A DNA stretch of 64,000 nt. It comes from Candidatus Flavonifractor intestinipullorum (lineage in GTDB: Bacteria > Bacillota > Clostridia > Oscillospirales > Oscillospiraceae). Positions 48,858 to 58,504 of this stretch are shown here, piece after piece. Numbering within the stretch: position 1 is the first letter of the stretch; each line of letters starts with the position of its first letter. The translations under genes and the position numbers were made by a program. Location: positions 1 through 64,000 of the forward strand of contig DWYC01000088.1 in the NCBI GenBank assembly GCA_019118925.1. The letters are read 5' to 3'. The notes below the pieces were generated by a model. That model saw only the letters and a program-made list of their open reading frames with translations. It was not told where the DNA came from and did no database searches.

Positions 48858-49871
48858 ATGAAACGCGATATGAAACAGTGGATGAAAGACGTCGTCGACG
48901 CGCCCGTAAAGCGGGCGGTTCCCGTCCTGTCCTTTCCGGCGATCCAGCTCATGGGGATCACGGTCCGGGAGCTCATCTCCAGCAGCGACGCCCAGGCCAA
49001 GGGCATGAAAATGGTGGCCGACCGGGTGCCGACCGGCGCTTCGGTGAGCCTGATGGACCTGTCGGTAGAGGCCGAGTGCTTCGGCTCTCAGATCCGCTTC
49101 TCCGATGACGAGGTGCCCACCGTGGTTGGCTCGGTGGTCTCCTCTCTGGAGGAAGTGGAGGCCCTTTCCGTTCCCGCGGTGGGCGCGGGCCGCACGGGCA
49201 TTTACATTGAGGCCATCCAGAAGGCGGTGGACCTGATTCAGGACCGCCCGGTTTTTGCCGGTGTGATCGGCCCCTTCTCCCTGGCCGGCCGTCTGATGGA
49301 CGTGACCGAGGCCATGATCTACTGCTATGAGGAGCCCGAGATGGTGGCCGCCCTGCTGGACAAGGTCACCGACTTCCTCATCGCCTACTGCAAGGCCTAC
49401 AAAGAGGTGGGGGCCAACGGCGTGGTGATGGCCGAGCCTCTGGCCGGCCTGCTCTCGCCCGCTCTGGCCGAGGAGTTCTCCGCTCCCTACGTCAAGCGGG
49501 TGGTGGACGCCGTTCAGGACGACAACTTCTCGGTGGTCTACCACAACTGCGGCAACGCCGCCATCCAGATGATCGACTCCATTCTGGGCACCGGCGCGGC
49601 CATGTACCACTTCGGCAACGCCATCTCCATGAAGGAGATGCTCCAGCACATCCCCGCCGGTACCATCGCCATGGGCAACGTGGACCCCGCCGGGCAGCTG
49701 CGCAACGGGACGCCTGAGTCCGTCCGGGCCGAGACCCTGCGCATCATGGGCGAGTGCTGCGACCACCCCAACTTCGTCATCTCCTCCGGCTGCGACATCC
49801 CGCCCATGTCCCCCTGGGAGAACATCGACGCCTTCTTCCAGGCGGTGGACGAGTTCTATCAGAAGAAGTAA
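48858..49871 (+). CDS. Uroporphyrinogen decarboxylase-family corrinoid methyltransferase (MtaA/CmuA-like)
   Basis: UroD-type fold motifs; Zn-ligand-like HNCGN and SSGCDIPPMSPWENIDAFF. Confidence 0.85.
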   Translation: MKRDMKQWMKDVVDAPVKRAVPVLSFPAIQLMGITVRELISSSDAQAKGMKMVADRVPTGASVSLMDLSVEAECFGSQIRFSDDEVPTVVGSVVSSLEEVEALSVPAVGAGRTGIYIEAIQKAVDLIQDRPVFAGVIGPFSLAGRLMDVTEAMIYCYEEPEMVAALLDKVTDFLIAYCKAYKEVGANGVVMAEPLAGLLSPALAEEFSAPYVKRVVDAVQDDNFSVVYHNCGNAAIQMIDSILGTGAAMYHFGNAISMKEMLQHIPAGTIAMGNVDPAGQLRNGTPESVRAETLRIMGECCDHPNFVISSGCDIPPMSPWENIDAFFQAVDEFYQKK

Positions 49872-50015
49872 TTTTAACCAGATATCTCCTCTCTTCACTC
49901 TACCCCTATCCCGCACACCGGCCGCCTGAACAGGCGGCCGGTGTGTCCTTTTCGAAGGGATAAAAAAACCGGCCCGGACACTTGTCCGGGCCGGTTTTAT
50001 GCCTGAGGAAAGCGA

Positions 50016-50654
50016 TCAGGCCACGCAGAAGGAAAGGGCGGCCGCAGCAGCGGCGGTGGCGTCGGGGGTGTAGCAATCGGCGCCGATGGACTCGGCAAAG
50101 CTCTCGGTGACGGGGGCGCCGCCCACCATGATCTTGACCTTGCCGTTGAGATCGGACTGATGCACGGCGTCCACCACGGTCTTCATCTCGCCCATGGTGG
50201 TCGTCAGCAGGGCGGAGCAGGCGATGATCTTGGCGTTGTGCTCCTTGGCCGCGTCGATGAACGCGGAGGCGGGCACGTCCACGCCCAGGTCCACCACTTT
50301 CAGGCCCTTGCCCTCCATCATCATGCGCACCAGGTTCTTGCCGATGTCGTGCAGGTCGCCCTTCACGGTGCCCAGAATGACGGTGCCCTTCTCCTCCACA
50401 CCGGCGGCCACCAGCAGGGGACGCAGGACGGTAATGCCCTTGTTCATGGCCCGGGCGGCCACCAGAACCTCGGGCACAAAGACCTCGTTGTTCTTGAACT
50501 TGCCGCCGATGATGTTCATACCGGCCAGCAGGCCGTCCTCCAGAATCTCCTGGGGAGAGATGCCCTCGTCCACGGCCTGCTGTACCAGTTCCTTGACCTT
50601 GGGGGCCTTACCGGCCTGCAGATAGGTGCTGATCTCGTTGAGAATTTCGCTCAT
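50016..50654 (-). CDS. Methyltransferase-associated corrinoid (B12-binding) protein
   Basis: GDLHDIGKNLVRMMMEGKGLKVVDLGVDVPASAF (DxHxxG motif), N-terminal cap helix region. Confidence 0.92.
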   Translation of the reverse strand: MSEILNEISTYLQAGKAPKVKELVQQAVDEGISPQEILEDGLLAGMNIIGGKFKNNEVFVPEVLVAARAMNKGITVLRPLLVAAGVEEKGTVILGTVKGDLHDIGKNLVRMMMEGKGLKVVDLGVDVPASAFIDAAKEHNAKIIACSALLTTTMGEMKTVVDAVHQSDLNGKVKIMVGGAPVTESFAESIGADCYTPDATAAAAAALSFCVA

Positions 50655-50686
50655 CGTTCTCGACTCCTTTTTTATGATATATTTGG

Positions 50687-52222
50687 TTAAGATTCGGATG
50701 CAAAGAGCATGTGCTCCATGTAGTACTCGGAAAACAGACGGTTACCCGACAGGGGAATCTCTCTGGCCCGGCTCCGAATGGCCGAGAGGGTGTCCAGAAA
50801 CGCCTCATCCAGCAGTACCGCCGCCGCGCCGGCCAGGGCCGCGTTGCCCAGCACCCGGGCCCGGGGGGCCAGAACAGGGGGGAAGAGCCCAATGCGGGCG
50901 GCGCTGTCCCGATTCATATGGTGCCCAAACCCGCCGGCAATATAGAGGCGGTCCACTTCTTCCGGCGTCAGACCGGCCTCTTCCAGCAGCGTGCAGATGC
51001 CGGCGCACACGGCGGCTTTGGCCAACTGAATCTGGCGAATGTCCTTTTGTGTAAGAAAGACCTGCGTACCCGGGATTTGCCAGGCAGAGAGCTCCTCCCG
51101 CTGGGTGATGCCGGGCGCCTCGTCGTCCAAAAGGCCCGTCTCATCCATGATCCCCAGCTCCAGCAGAGCGGCCGCTGCGTCCAGCACGCCCGAGCCGCAC
51201 AGACCTTCCGCCGCTCCGCTGCCCAGGACCTCCACGGTGACCCCGCCCCGGCCGTCGGGCCGGATGGCGGTAATGGCGCCGGGAGCGGCCTGCATCCCGC
51301 AGGAGAGGCCCGCGCCTTCAAAGGCCGGGCCCATGGCGGTGGAGGCGCAGTAGAGCGTCCCGCCGTGGGCGAGCACAATCTCGCCGTTGGTACCCAAATC
51401 GATGAGTAAAGCGGTCTCCTCCGGATGGTCCATCAGTCCGGAGGCCAGGACAGCGCAGGTGATATCGGCCCCCACATAAGCGCCCAGACAGGGCGGGAGA
51501 TAGGGGGGGACGCCGCCGAGCGTACAGGCGCCGGGTCCGCCGAAGAGGGAGACCGGGACAAACGGGGCCACCGCGATGCCGCGGGGGTCCAGCCCCTCCC
51601 AGAAGTGGAGCATCGTAGTGTTGCCGGTGACCACCGCACAGTCGAGGGCGGAAACGCCGGCCTGGGCCATGCAGGAGGCGGCCATGCGCTCCAGCTGCTG
51701 GTGAATGCACTCCGTCAGGGGAGCGACCCCGTGCTGATTGGAGTGCTCGATGCGGGAGATCACATCGGCCCCGAAACCGGCCTGCTCGTTGGCGCCCAGG
51801 GCCTCCCCGTAAATCCGGCCGTCCTCCAGCCGGTAGAGCTGTGCGGCCACGGTGGTGGTACCGATGTCCACCGCCAGTCCCCAGCCCTTTTTGCGCAGGG
51901 TATGGGCGGGGAGAACTACGGCGGACAGGGTGTCGACCTCTTGCTCAGGCAGCCACACCGACGCATCGCCCAAAACCTGGACATAGCAGGCCAGACGAAT
52001 GCCCTGCGAACGCTCCTCCGGAGAGAGACGTTCCGCCTCCTCCGCGCAGGGAGGGGCGAGCTGCCCGGCACAGCGCACCTTACACTTGCCGCAGGTGTGG
52101 TTGCCGCCGCAGGGCATCGGAAAGGGGAGCCCGGCCTCCAGCAGGAGGGAGCGCAGAGACGGCCGGCCCGAGAAGGTCCGCTGTATTTGCTCGCAGCCGC
52201 GATAGAACGTGATAACCGACAT
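50687..52222 (-). CDS. RamA-like ASKHA/2Fe-2S corrinoid activation protein
   Basis: N-terminal CGGNHTCGKCKVRCAG ferredoxin motif; GLAVDIGTTTVAAQLY, LYIAGGFGHHMNRDSAARIGLFP. Confidence 0.9.
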   Translation of the reverse strand: MSVITFYRGCEQIQRTFSGRPSLRSLLLEAGLPFPMPCGGNHTCGKCKVRCAGQLAPPCAEEAERLSPEERSQGIRLACYVQVLGDASVWLPEQEVDTLSAVVLPAHTLRKKGWGLAVDIGTTTVAAQLYRLEDGRIYGEALGANEQAGFGADVISRIEHSNQHGVAPLTECIHQQLERMAASCMAQAGVSALDCAVVTGNTTMLHFWEGLDPRGIAVAPFVPVSLFGGPGACTLGGVPPYLPPCLGAYVGADITCAVLASGLMDHPEETALLIDLGTNGEIVLAHGGTLYCASTAMGPAFEGAGLSCGMQAAPGAITAIRPDGRGGVTVEVLGSGAAEGLCGSGVLDAAAALLELGIMDETGLLDDEAPGITQREELSAWQIPGTQVFLTQKDIRQIQLAKAAVCAGICTLLEEAGLTPEEVDRLYIAGGFGHHMNRDSAARIGLFPPVLAPRARVLGNAALAGAAAVLLDEAFLDTLSAIRSRAREIPLSGNRLFSEYYMEHMLFASES

Positions 52223-52402
52223 AGTTCCCTCCCACTCCTTTTTCTAGTATCATAAAGCGAGTTTCCCATTTTGTCATCCTATTTTGATGAAGTGCACAAT
52301 AATTTTCAAAAAAACACAAAATAGTTCTAAAAAATCACGAGGGCGGTATGGTATGATAGAGGAGCATTAAAGGGGAGGGAAGGGACGGCTTTGACTGCGC
52401 AG

Positions 52403-52963
52403 TCAATTACCGGGCTTCCCCAGAAGCACCGCCCCGAAATAGGTCACGGTGTTCACCCCGTTGATGTAGCGCATCCCGCACAGCCCGGCCAGTCGGGAGA
52501 CGTCGATGCAGTAGCCCTCCAGAGAGGCCATGGCCTCCTCCGGGAACCGGCAGGCCTCTCCCGTGCGTTTGGCGCACACGGCACAGCGGCGGCAGCCGCC
52601 CGCCCCCAGCTGGAGAAAACCGGACACCCCACGCTCCTGCAGCAGGACGCGGATGTCCCGGGCCAGGCGGTTCTGCCGTTCTCCTGCGGCCAGCATCCCT
52701 TCGATGTCAAAACTGTCCTCCAGAGAAGAGATGGTCTGGTAGACGAGAACCTGATCGTAGGACCGGGCCCGGGCGATCAGATCGGGGGCCTCTCCCACAT
52801 CGGGAGGACACATCCAGCACTGCCCATACATCCCGCAGGCGTTGGAGCGGCACATCTCCCGAAAGGAGAGATCAAAGGGAATCTCGCCCACGGGCAGGAA
52901 CGCCGCCGCCTCCGCGCCCAGAGTCCGCACCGCCTGCAGCAGCGCTTCCGGCTGGAAATTCAT
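52403..52963 (-). CDS. DUF2284 cysteine-rich metal-binding protein
   Basis: CRSNACGMYGQCWMCPPDVG and GGCRRCAVCAKRTGEACRFPEEAMASLEGYCIDV. Confidence 0.85.
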   Translation of the reverse strand: MNFQPEALLQAVRTLGAEAAAFLPVGEIPFDLSFREMCRSNACGMYGQCWMCPPDVGEAPDLIARARSYDQVLVYQTISSLEDSFDIEGMLAAGERQNRLARDIRVLLQERGVSGFLQLGAGGCRRCAVCAKRTGEACRFPEEAMASLEGYCIDVSRLAGLCGMRYINGVNTVTYFGAVLLGKPGN

Positions 52964-53164
52964 GGCACTCACTCCTTGCATTTTTCTCTCCATGACACCG
53001 CAGTCATCTTGCATTGAAACGGATTTTCCTGTAGAATAAGGGAAAGAAACGATGTCGCGGATATCCCGACCTTTATTATACCGGAAGCCGTGCCGGATCT
53101 CTTATAAAAAATCCACTTATTTCGCAAAGTTTTGCCCGGATCCGGCCAGGAGAGAGGAGCGACC

Positions 53165-54436
53165 ATGAGACCGCGGGAAGAATTTGATGTGGTGCTGTCC
53201 AAGGACTGCGCCCGGGCTTTTTCCACTTCCACCGGTCTGGGGAGCGTGGTCTCACTGGCCGACGGAGCGCCGCTGGCCGCGTTTGGCGGCTACCACTGCG
53301 AAAACTGCCGGATCTGCGCCCTGGCGGGAAAGCAGCGCACCCTGTGCGTACAGAGCCATATTTACGGCATGAACGAGGCCGAGCGCTTCGGCGGGAAATA
53401 CGTCTATTTCTGTCCCATGGGGCTGACCTGCTTTACCTCCCCCATTGTGGGCACCGACAGCACGGAGGCCAAAATCACGGTGGGGCCCTTCTTGATGGTG
53501 GACCGGCAGGACTACATTCACGACGATCTGCTGCCCAAGATCCAGGGGGAGTATGACCTGGCGGAACTCACCGCCGAAGTGGAGAAGCTCCCGGTGGTCC
53601 CGGCCGCCCGGGTGGAGGGTATTTCCTCCCTCCTGTTCATGGCGGTGGGCTTTATGAACAACGTCTGGGCGGCCAACCACATGCTGGAGGTGCAGGAGTC
53701 CTACTCCATCCAGAAGCAGGTCTCCTCCTATCTGGCCACGTTAAAAGGCGAAAAGCAGCCGCCGCCCTATCCTCTGGACCTGGAGAACGAGCTGCTGGAC
53801 AGCATCAGCCACCTGGACCGGGAGAAGGCCAACCGCTGCCTCAACGAGCTTTTGGGCTATATCTTTTTTATGGGCGGCAATTTTCAGTTGGCCAAATCCC
53901 GCATTTCCGAGCTGCTGGTGCTCATCTCCCGGGCGGCCATCACCGGCGGGGCCGACGCACAGACCATGCTCCTCATGACCCACGACTATTTGCAGATCAT
54001 TCCCCGCATCACCAGCATGGACGAGCTGTGCAGCTGGCTGGCCAAGGCCATGAACCGCTTTATGGACAACCTCTTCCAGTTTGCCGATGTGAAGCACGCC
54101 AATGTGATTCACCACGCCACCCAGTACATCCGCGCCCACTACGCCGAAAAAATTACGCTGGACAACGTGGCCCGGGAGGTCTATCTCTCGCCCACCTACT
54201 TCAGCCGCATTTTCCGGCAGGAGACGGGGGTGACCTTCAACGCCTACCTCAACGCCGTGCGCATTGAGCAGAGCAAAAAGCTCCTCAACGACCCCTCCGT
54301 GCGGCTCATCGACATCTCTCTGATGGTGGGCTTTGACAACCAGAGCTATTTTACCAAGGTGTTTAAGAAAATCACCGGCCTTTCCCCGCTGCAATACCGG
54401 GAAAAGAAGTGCAAAGGCTTTCAGCATATCAATTGA
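53165..54436 (+). CDS. AraC-family regulator with N-terminal PocR-type sensory domain
   Basis: CENCRICALAGKQRTLCVQSHIYG Cys cluster; C-terminal ITLDNVAREVYLSPTYFSRIFRQETGVTFNAYLNAVRI. Confidence 0.88.
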   Translation: MRPREEFDVVLSKDCARAFSTSTGLGSVVSLADGAPLAAFGGYHCENCRICALAGKQRTLCVQSHIYGMNEAERFGGKYVYFCPMGLTCFTSPIVGTDSTEAKITVGPFLMVDRQDYIHDDLLPKIQGEYDLAELTAEVEKLPVVPAARVEGISSLLFMAVGFMNNVWAANHMLEVQESYSIQKQVSSYLATLKGEKQPPPYPLDLENELLDSISHLDREKANRCLNELLGYIFFMGGNFQLAKSRISELLVLISRAAITGGADAQTMLLMTHDYLQIIPRITSMDELCSWLAKAMNRFMDNLFQFADVKHANVIHHATQYIRAHYAEKITLDNVAREVYLSPTYFSRIFRQETGVTFNAYLNAVRIEQSKKLLNDPSVRLIDISLMVGFDNQSYFTKVFKKITGLSPLQYREKKCKGFQHIN

Positions 54437-54504
54437 CCCATTGTTTGTCATAAAATCAGCCTGAGATTCCGATCCGGGCGCCAAAAAGAAAGGAAGTCTG
54501 AATC

Positions 54505-55539
54505 ATGTCCACCCTGAAAGAACGTAACGCGGAACGCCTGAGAAAGAGCATCGCCGGAGAGAAGGCGGACGGCCACGCCGTATTCAACTACTACACCTAC
54601 CCCTTCTTCCACGCGGTGAGCAAAGTGCCCCTGAACGAGTACTTCCACAACCCCAAGGTCATGTTCGAGACCCAGCTGGAGGTCTTGGAGCAGCTGGACG
54701 GCTGCGGCAACCTGGCCCCCGACGCCGGCGCCGTGGCCGAGTGCAGCGCCCTGGGCGGCAAGGTCCGTTTCGACGAGCACGGCTTCATCTCGGTGGCCCC
54801 CGCCGAGATTGAGGAGCTGGACGACGTGCTGGCCATCAAGCCCGGCGACCCCTATGGGGACAACTATATGCGCATCGCGCTGGAGACCCTGGAGTACATG
54901 GTGGACCACTGCCCCGAGGGCTACAAGGTCAACCCCCACGCCATCATGGGCCCCTTCACCGTGGGCGCCCAGCTGCGGGGCATCAGCGACTTCTGCGCCG
55001 ACACCATTGCCGAGCCTGAGCTGGTGCAGGCCATCCTGGACCTGGTCATCGAGACCCAGATCAACTTCCTGAAGGCGCAGGAGAAGATTTTGGGCGAGCC
55101 CCTGCACCACATCCTGGTGTGCGACGACCTGTCCGCCTTCCTCAGCGAGCAGGCCTATCGGGACATCATCCTGCCCTCCTATGAGAAGCTCTTTGCCGAG
55201 TTCCCCCATACTCAGCGCTGGCTCCACAACGACTCCACCGCCCGCCACATCGCCCCGGACATCTCCAAGGGCGGCATGGTGGCCTGGCAGTATCATCCCA
55301 GCATCACGCCTCAGGACGCCCTGACTCTGACCGAGGGCAAGGTCACCCTGCTGGGCGGCCTGAACCCGGTGGAGCTGGCCGGCCTCACCGAGGAGGAGAC
55401 CGTGAAGAAGTGCAACGAGGTCATCGACTCCTTCGGCGGCAACAACCGCTGCGTGCTGGCCGCCGGCGGCTCCATCAACCAGGTGCCGCTGGTCAACCTG
55501 CGGGCCATGTTCCGCGTGGCCGACGAGCGGAAGATCTAA
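54505..55539 (+). CDS. Uroporphyrinogen decarboxylase-family protein, Zn-ligand-less paralog
   Basis: UroD-like fold with LLGGLNPVELAGLTEEETVKKCNEVIDSFGGNNRCVLAAGGSINQVP; HNDST replaces HNCGN. Confidence 0.82.
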   Translation: MSTLKERNAERLRKSIAGEKADGHAVFNYYTYPFFHAVSKVPLNEYFHNPKVMFETQLEVLEQLDGCGNLAPDAGAVAECSALGGKVRFDEHGFISVAPAEIEELDDVLAIKPGDPYGDNYMRIALETLEYMVDHCPEGYKVNPHAIMGPFTVGAQLRGISDFCADTIAEPELVQAILDLVIETQINFLKAQEKILGEPLHHILVCDDLSAFLSEQAYRDIILPSYEKLFAEFPHTQRWLHNDSTARHIAPDISKGGMVAWQYHPSITPQDALTLTEGKVTLLGGLNPVELAGLTEEETVKKCNEVIDSFGGNNRCVLAAGGSINQVPLVNLRAMFRVADERKI

Positions 55540-55565
55540 GCCTCCGCCCGCTCCGGGTCAACGGC

Positions 55566-55606
55566 AAAACAGCGCCCCTGCCGCTTCAAGCGGCAGGGGC
55601 GTTTTG
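55566..55606. terminator. Bidirectional intrinsic terminator
   Basis: AAAACAGCGCCCCTGCCGCTTCAAGCGGCAGGGGCGTTTT. Confidence 0.85.
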
Positions 55607-55638
55607 ACGCCTCAGAGGCGCGGAGAAGCCGGAGAGGG

Positions 55639-56190
55639 TTATTCCTGCCCTTCCGGTCCGGCGGGCTGGGAGGGCGTCTGAACGGCCAGCAGAGCGTCGT
55701 GGCTGCGGACCAGCCACTCCTCGGTGATGCGCCAGCGGCCCTCGACCTTCTCCACCCGGCACTCGCACATGGAGAAACACTTTTTGCCGTCCTCGGCCAG
55801 AGACTTGCCGGTGGGAGGGCCGTAGGCGGTCCAGCCGGTGTTGCGCCAGGAGAAATTGGTGCACTGGCCGAAGCTGTACCCGTCCTCCTCGTTGCCCTCG
55901 GCGAAGATGTCCACAAACTCCACCGTCTGGTCGGGGAAGGAGCGGATAGTGGACAGGGTAGCCGCCACCGAGGCCTCGGCGCCCACGCTGTCCCCGTCGC
56001 AGCTGTGCACCACCGTGGAGTCGCAGTAGAACTCATAGATGGCGCCGATGCACTTGTACTGCCAGATCCACTCGGTGTAGGCCTTGAAGAGCTCGGCCAC
56101 CTCCTCGGGGAATTGCAGCTTGCACTGGCGGCAGAACTCCGCCACTTTTTTGCGGCCCTCGCTCATGTCGTGGAGCGTCATCTGAATCAT
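55639..56190 (-). CDS. SnoaL/NTF2-like protein (paralog A)
   Basis: IGAIYEFYCDSTVVHSCDGDSVG...FPDQTVEFVDIF...YGPPTGKSL...VEGRWRITEEW; ATGA overlap with upstream gene. Confidence 0.75.
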   Translation of the reverse strand: MIQMTLHDMSEGRKKVAEFCRQCKLQFPEEVAELFKAYTEWIWQYKCIGAIYEFYCDSTVVHSCDGDSVGAEASVAATLSTIRSFPDQTVEFVDIFAEGNEEDGYSFGQCTNFSWRNTGWTAYGPPTGKSLAEDGKKCFSMCECRVEKVEGRWRITEEWLVRSHDALLAVQTPSQPAGPEGQE

Positions 56191-56717
56191 GCTCTGGTTC
56201 CTCCTTCCGCGTCGCTGGTCTGGACCTGCCGCAGCAGGCTTTCCGAGTCGGAGTTGACCTCAAAGGGGATTTTCCAGGCGCCGTCCACCTGCTTGAGATA
56301 GAGCATGGACAGGTTCAGGCAGCGCTCCCCCAGAGACTTCCCGGTGGCGGGGCCGTTGGGGCTGAAGCCCAGATTGGTGCCCTTCAGGCGCATGCGGCGA
56401 AAGACCTTCCAGCAGTCGGGGGCGGCGCGGTAGACGATGATGTGGTCGATCTCGGTGTGCAGGTCAGGGAAGGCGGCCTCCAGCTCGTTGATCTGGATGG
56501 CGATCTCATCCGGATGAGAGTAGCGGATGCCGCTCTGTTTGTGGTACTCCACCTCTTCGGGGTAGAAGTCGTAGACCAGGCCTACCATCTTATAGTCGTA
56601 GATGAGCTTAGTCAGGCAGGTGATGAACTCCCGCACCTGGTCCGGGGTGTCCAGAGTGGGGGAGTAGACCACGTCGCTCATGTGCCAGATGGCGTCCATT
56701 TTTTCGTCGGATTTCAC
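56187..56717 (-). CDS. SnoaL/NTF2-like protein (paralog B)
   Basis: VGLVYDFYPEEVEYHKQSG...FPDLHTEIDHI...GPATGKSLGERCLNLSMLYLKQVDGAWKIPFE. Confidence 0.75.
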   Translation of the reverse strand: MKSDEKMDAIWHMSDVVYSPTLDTPDQVREFITCLTKLIYDYKMVGLVYDFYPEEVEYHKQSGIRYSHPDEIAIQINELEAAFPDLHTEIDHIIVYRAAPDCWKVFRRMRLKGTNLGFSPNGPATGKSLGERCLNLSMLYLKQVDGAWKIPFEVNSDSESLLRQVQTSDAEGGTRA

Positions 56718-56745
56718 GCAAACACCTCATTTCAAATGGATGAAT

Positions 56746-56781
56746 AAAAAGCGGGCCGCATATCAAGGGATATGCGGCCCG
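56746..56781 (-). terminator. Intrinsic terminator between SSS symporter and paralog B
   Basis: Minus strand CGGGCCGCATATCCCTTGATATGCGGCCCGCTTTTTATT. Confidence 0.8.
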
Positions 56782-56801
56782 TTCGAGAAAAACAGTCTGG
56801 A

Positions 56802-58478
56802 TTACTTCTTGGCCTTGGCGGGGCTCATGTTCTCACGGATCCAGGCGGAGACGCGGCCGCGGACAAAGAAGTCCTCGAACACGCCCTGCTGGGCGGTATG
56901 CTCCGCATACCACTTCTTCTCGGTGAGGAGGGAGACCACGACCACGGTGATGATGCCGCAGAAGATGGCGGGGAAGCCCAGGAAGAAGCCGCCCCAGACA
57001 TAGCGCACGCCGGCGGCGTACAGGCCCAGGTACACGGCCTCGCCCACGAGCATGCTGGCGACAGCGCCCTGGGGAGTGGCCTTCTTCCAGAACAGGCCGG
57101 CCACGATGGTGGGAGTAACCAGCACCATGCCGTTGGTGGCCATATCGGTCAGGAGGGTCAGCAGAGGCAGCTCGGTGGTGGCGAAGCAGAAGCCGATGAT
57201 GCCCAGGATGACCACGATGACACGGGTACGGAACACTTCCTGCTTGGCGTGAGCCTCAACGCGGTTGTCGATGGTGTCCAGGCTGGCGCCGCCGTCGGCG
57301 CCGATGGTGGGCTCACCCTTCTTCAGGCGCAGCATGTTGGTGAGCAGGTCGTTGGACACCAGGCCGGACAGGGAGATCAGCGTGGAGTCCAGGGTGCCCA
57401 GAGCGGCAGCCAGGATGAAGGTGCAGACGATGCCCAGCATGATGGGGCTGCCCGCCATGGAGCACAGCTCCAGAATACCGGCCTCGGGGTTGGAGACGGT
57501 CACGCCCTTGGCCACGGCGCCCAGAACGACGACGCCGAAAAGGCCGTAGATGCTCAGCCAGATGCCGGAGGCGGCGGTGGCGATGGAGGACTTCTTAACC
57601 TCGCGCACGTTCTTGGCCAGGCAGATGCTCATGAAGTTGGAGGGGTAGACCAGCATAACCAGGGTGCCCAGAATGACGTTGGAGACCCAGTAGGGAATGT
57701 TGAAGTCGCCCACGTTCTCCAGGACGTAAATCTGCTCCTGGGTCTGACCGGCATACAGAGTCTGAGCGGCCTGATCGGCGGAGTGGAACATATCGCCGAC
57801 ACTGCCGTCGAAGTAGTAGCCGACCAGATAGCCCAGCACCACCAGGGAGCCGCCCAGCATAACGATAGCCGAGAAGCTGTCCACCATGGACACCGAGTGC
57901 ACGCCGCCGGTGGCCACATAGATGATGATGATGGTGAAGGCGATGGCGGAGCCCACGATGACGGGCATGGTGTCGCCGGAGGCCAGGTTCATGGCGATAC
58001 CCAGAGTACGGATCTCGGTGATGAGCCAGATGATGTTGAAGCAGACAATGATCAGAGACACAAAGAACTTCACCCAGCGGCTCTGATACCGCAGCTCCAT
58101 GATGTCGGGCAGGGTGGAGAGGCGGTACTTCTTGGCCAGGGGCCAGATCTTCTCGCTCAGGAAGAACATCACCATACCGGTGGCGGCACAGGTGACCACC
58201 GAGTTCAGGCCGGCCACGCCGTAGTTGTAGAAGAAGCCGACGCGTCCGGTGAAGGTGGTGCCGGAGTAGAACGTAACACAAGTAATCAGGAAGACCACCA
58301 CGGCGTTGCGGGACTTGCCGCCGGTGAGGTAATCCTCAAAGGTCTGGTTTTTCTTACGCTCGATTGCCTTTTTGGAGAAGCCCTGATACCAGGCCATCCA
58401 GATGACAACGGCGATATAGGCCAGCATGATAATAAACGGAATTGGGCTTTGAATCAGTTCAGCCTGCATTGCATTCAT
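56802..58478 (-). CDS. Sodium:solute symporter (SSS) family transporter
   Basis: Multi-TM; FYSGTTFTGRVGFFYNYG, ATGGVHSVSMVDSFSAIVMLGGSLVVLGYLVG, AAALGTLDSTLISLSGLVSNDLL. Confidence 0.92.
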   Translation of the reverse strand: MNAMQAELIQSPIPFIIMLAYIAVVIWMAWYQGFSKKAIERKKNQTFEDYLTGGKSRNAVVVFLITCVTFYSGTTFTGRVGFFYNYGVAGLNSVVTCAATGMVMFFLSEKIWPLAKKYRLSTLPDIMELRYQSRWVKFFVSLIIVCFNIIWLITEIRTLGIAMNLASGDTMPVIVGSAIAFTIIIIYVATGGVHSVSMVDSFSAIVMLGGSLVVLGYLVGYYFDGSVGDMFHSADQAAQTLYAGQTQEQIYVLENVGDFNIPYWVSNVILGTLVMLVYPSNFMSICLAKNVREVKKSSIATAASGIWLSIYGLFGVVVLGAVAKGVTVSNPEAGILELCSMAGSPIMLGIVCTFILAAALGTLDSTLISLSGLVSNDLLTNMLRLKKGEPTIGADGGASLDTIDNRVEAHAKQEVFRTRVIVVILGIIGFCFATTELPLLTLLTDMATNGMVLVTPTIVAGLFWKKATPQGAVASMLVGEAVYLGLYAAGVRYVWGGFFLGFPAIFCGIITVVVVSLLTEKKWYAEHTAQQGVFEDFFVRGRVSAWIRENMSPAKAKK

Positions 58479-58504
58479 TGCGTGTTCCCTCCCTCTTTCT
58501 TAAA

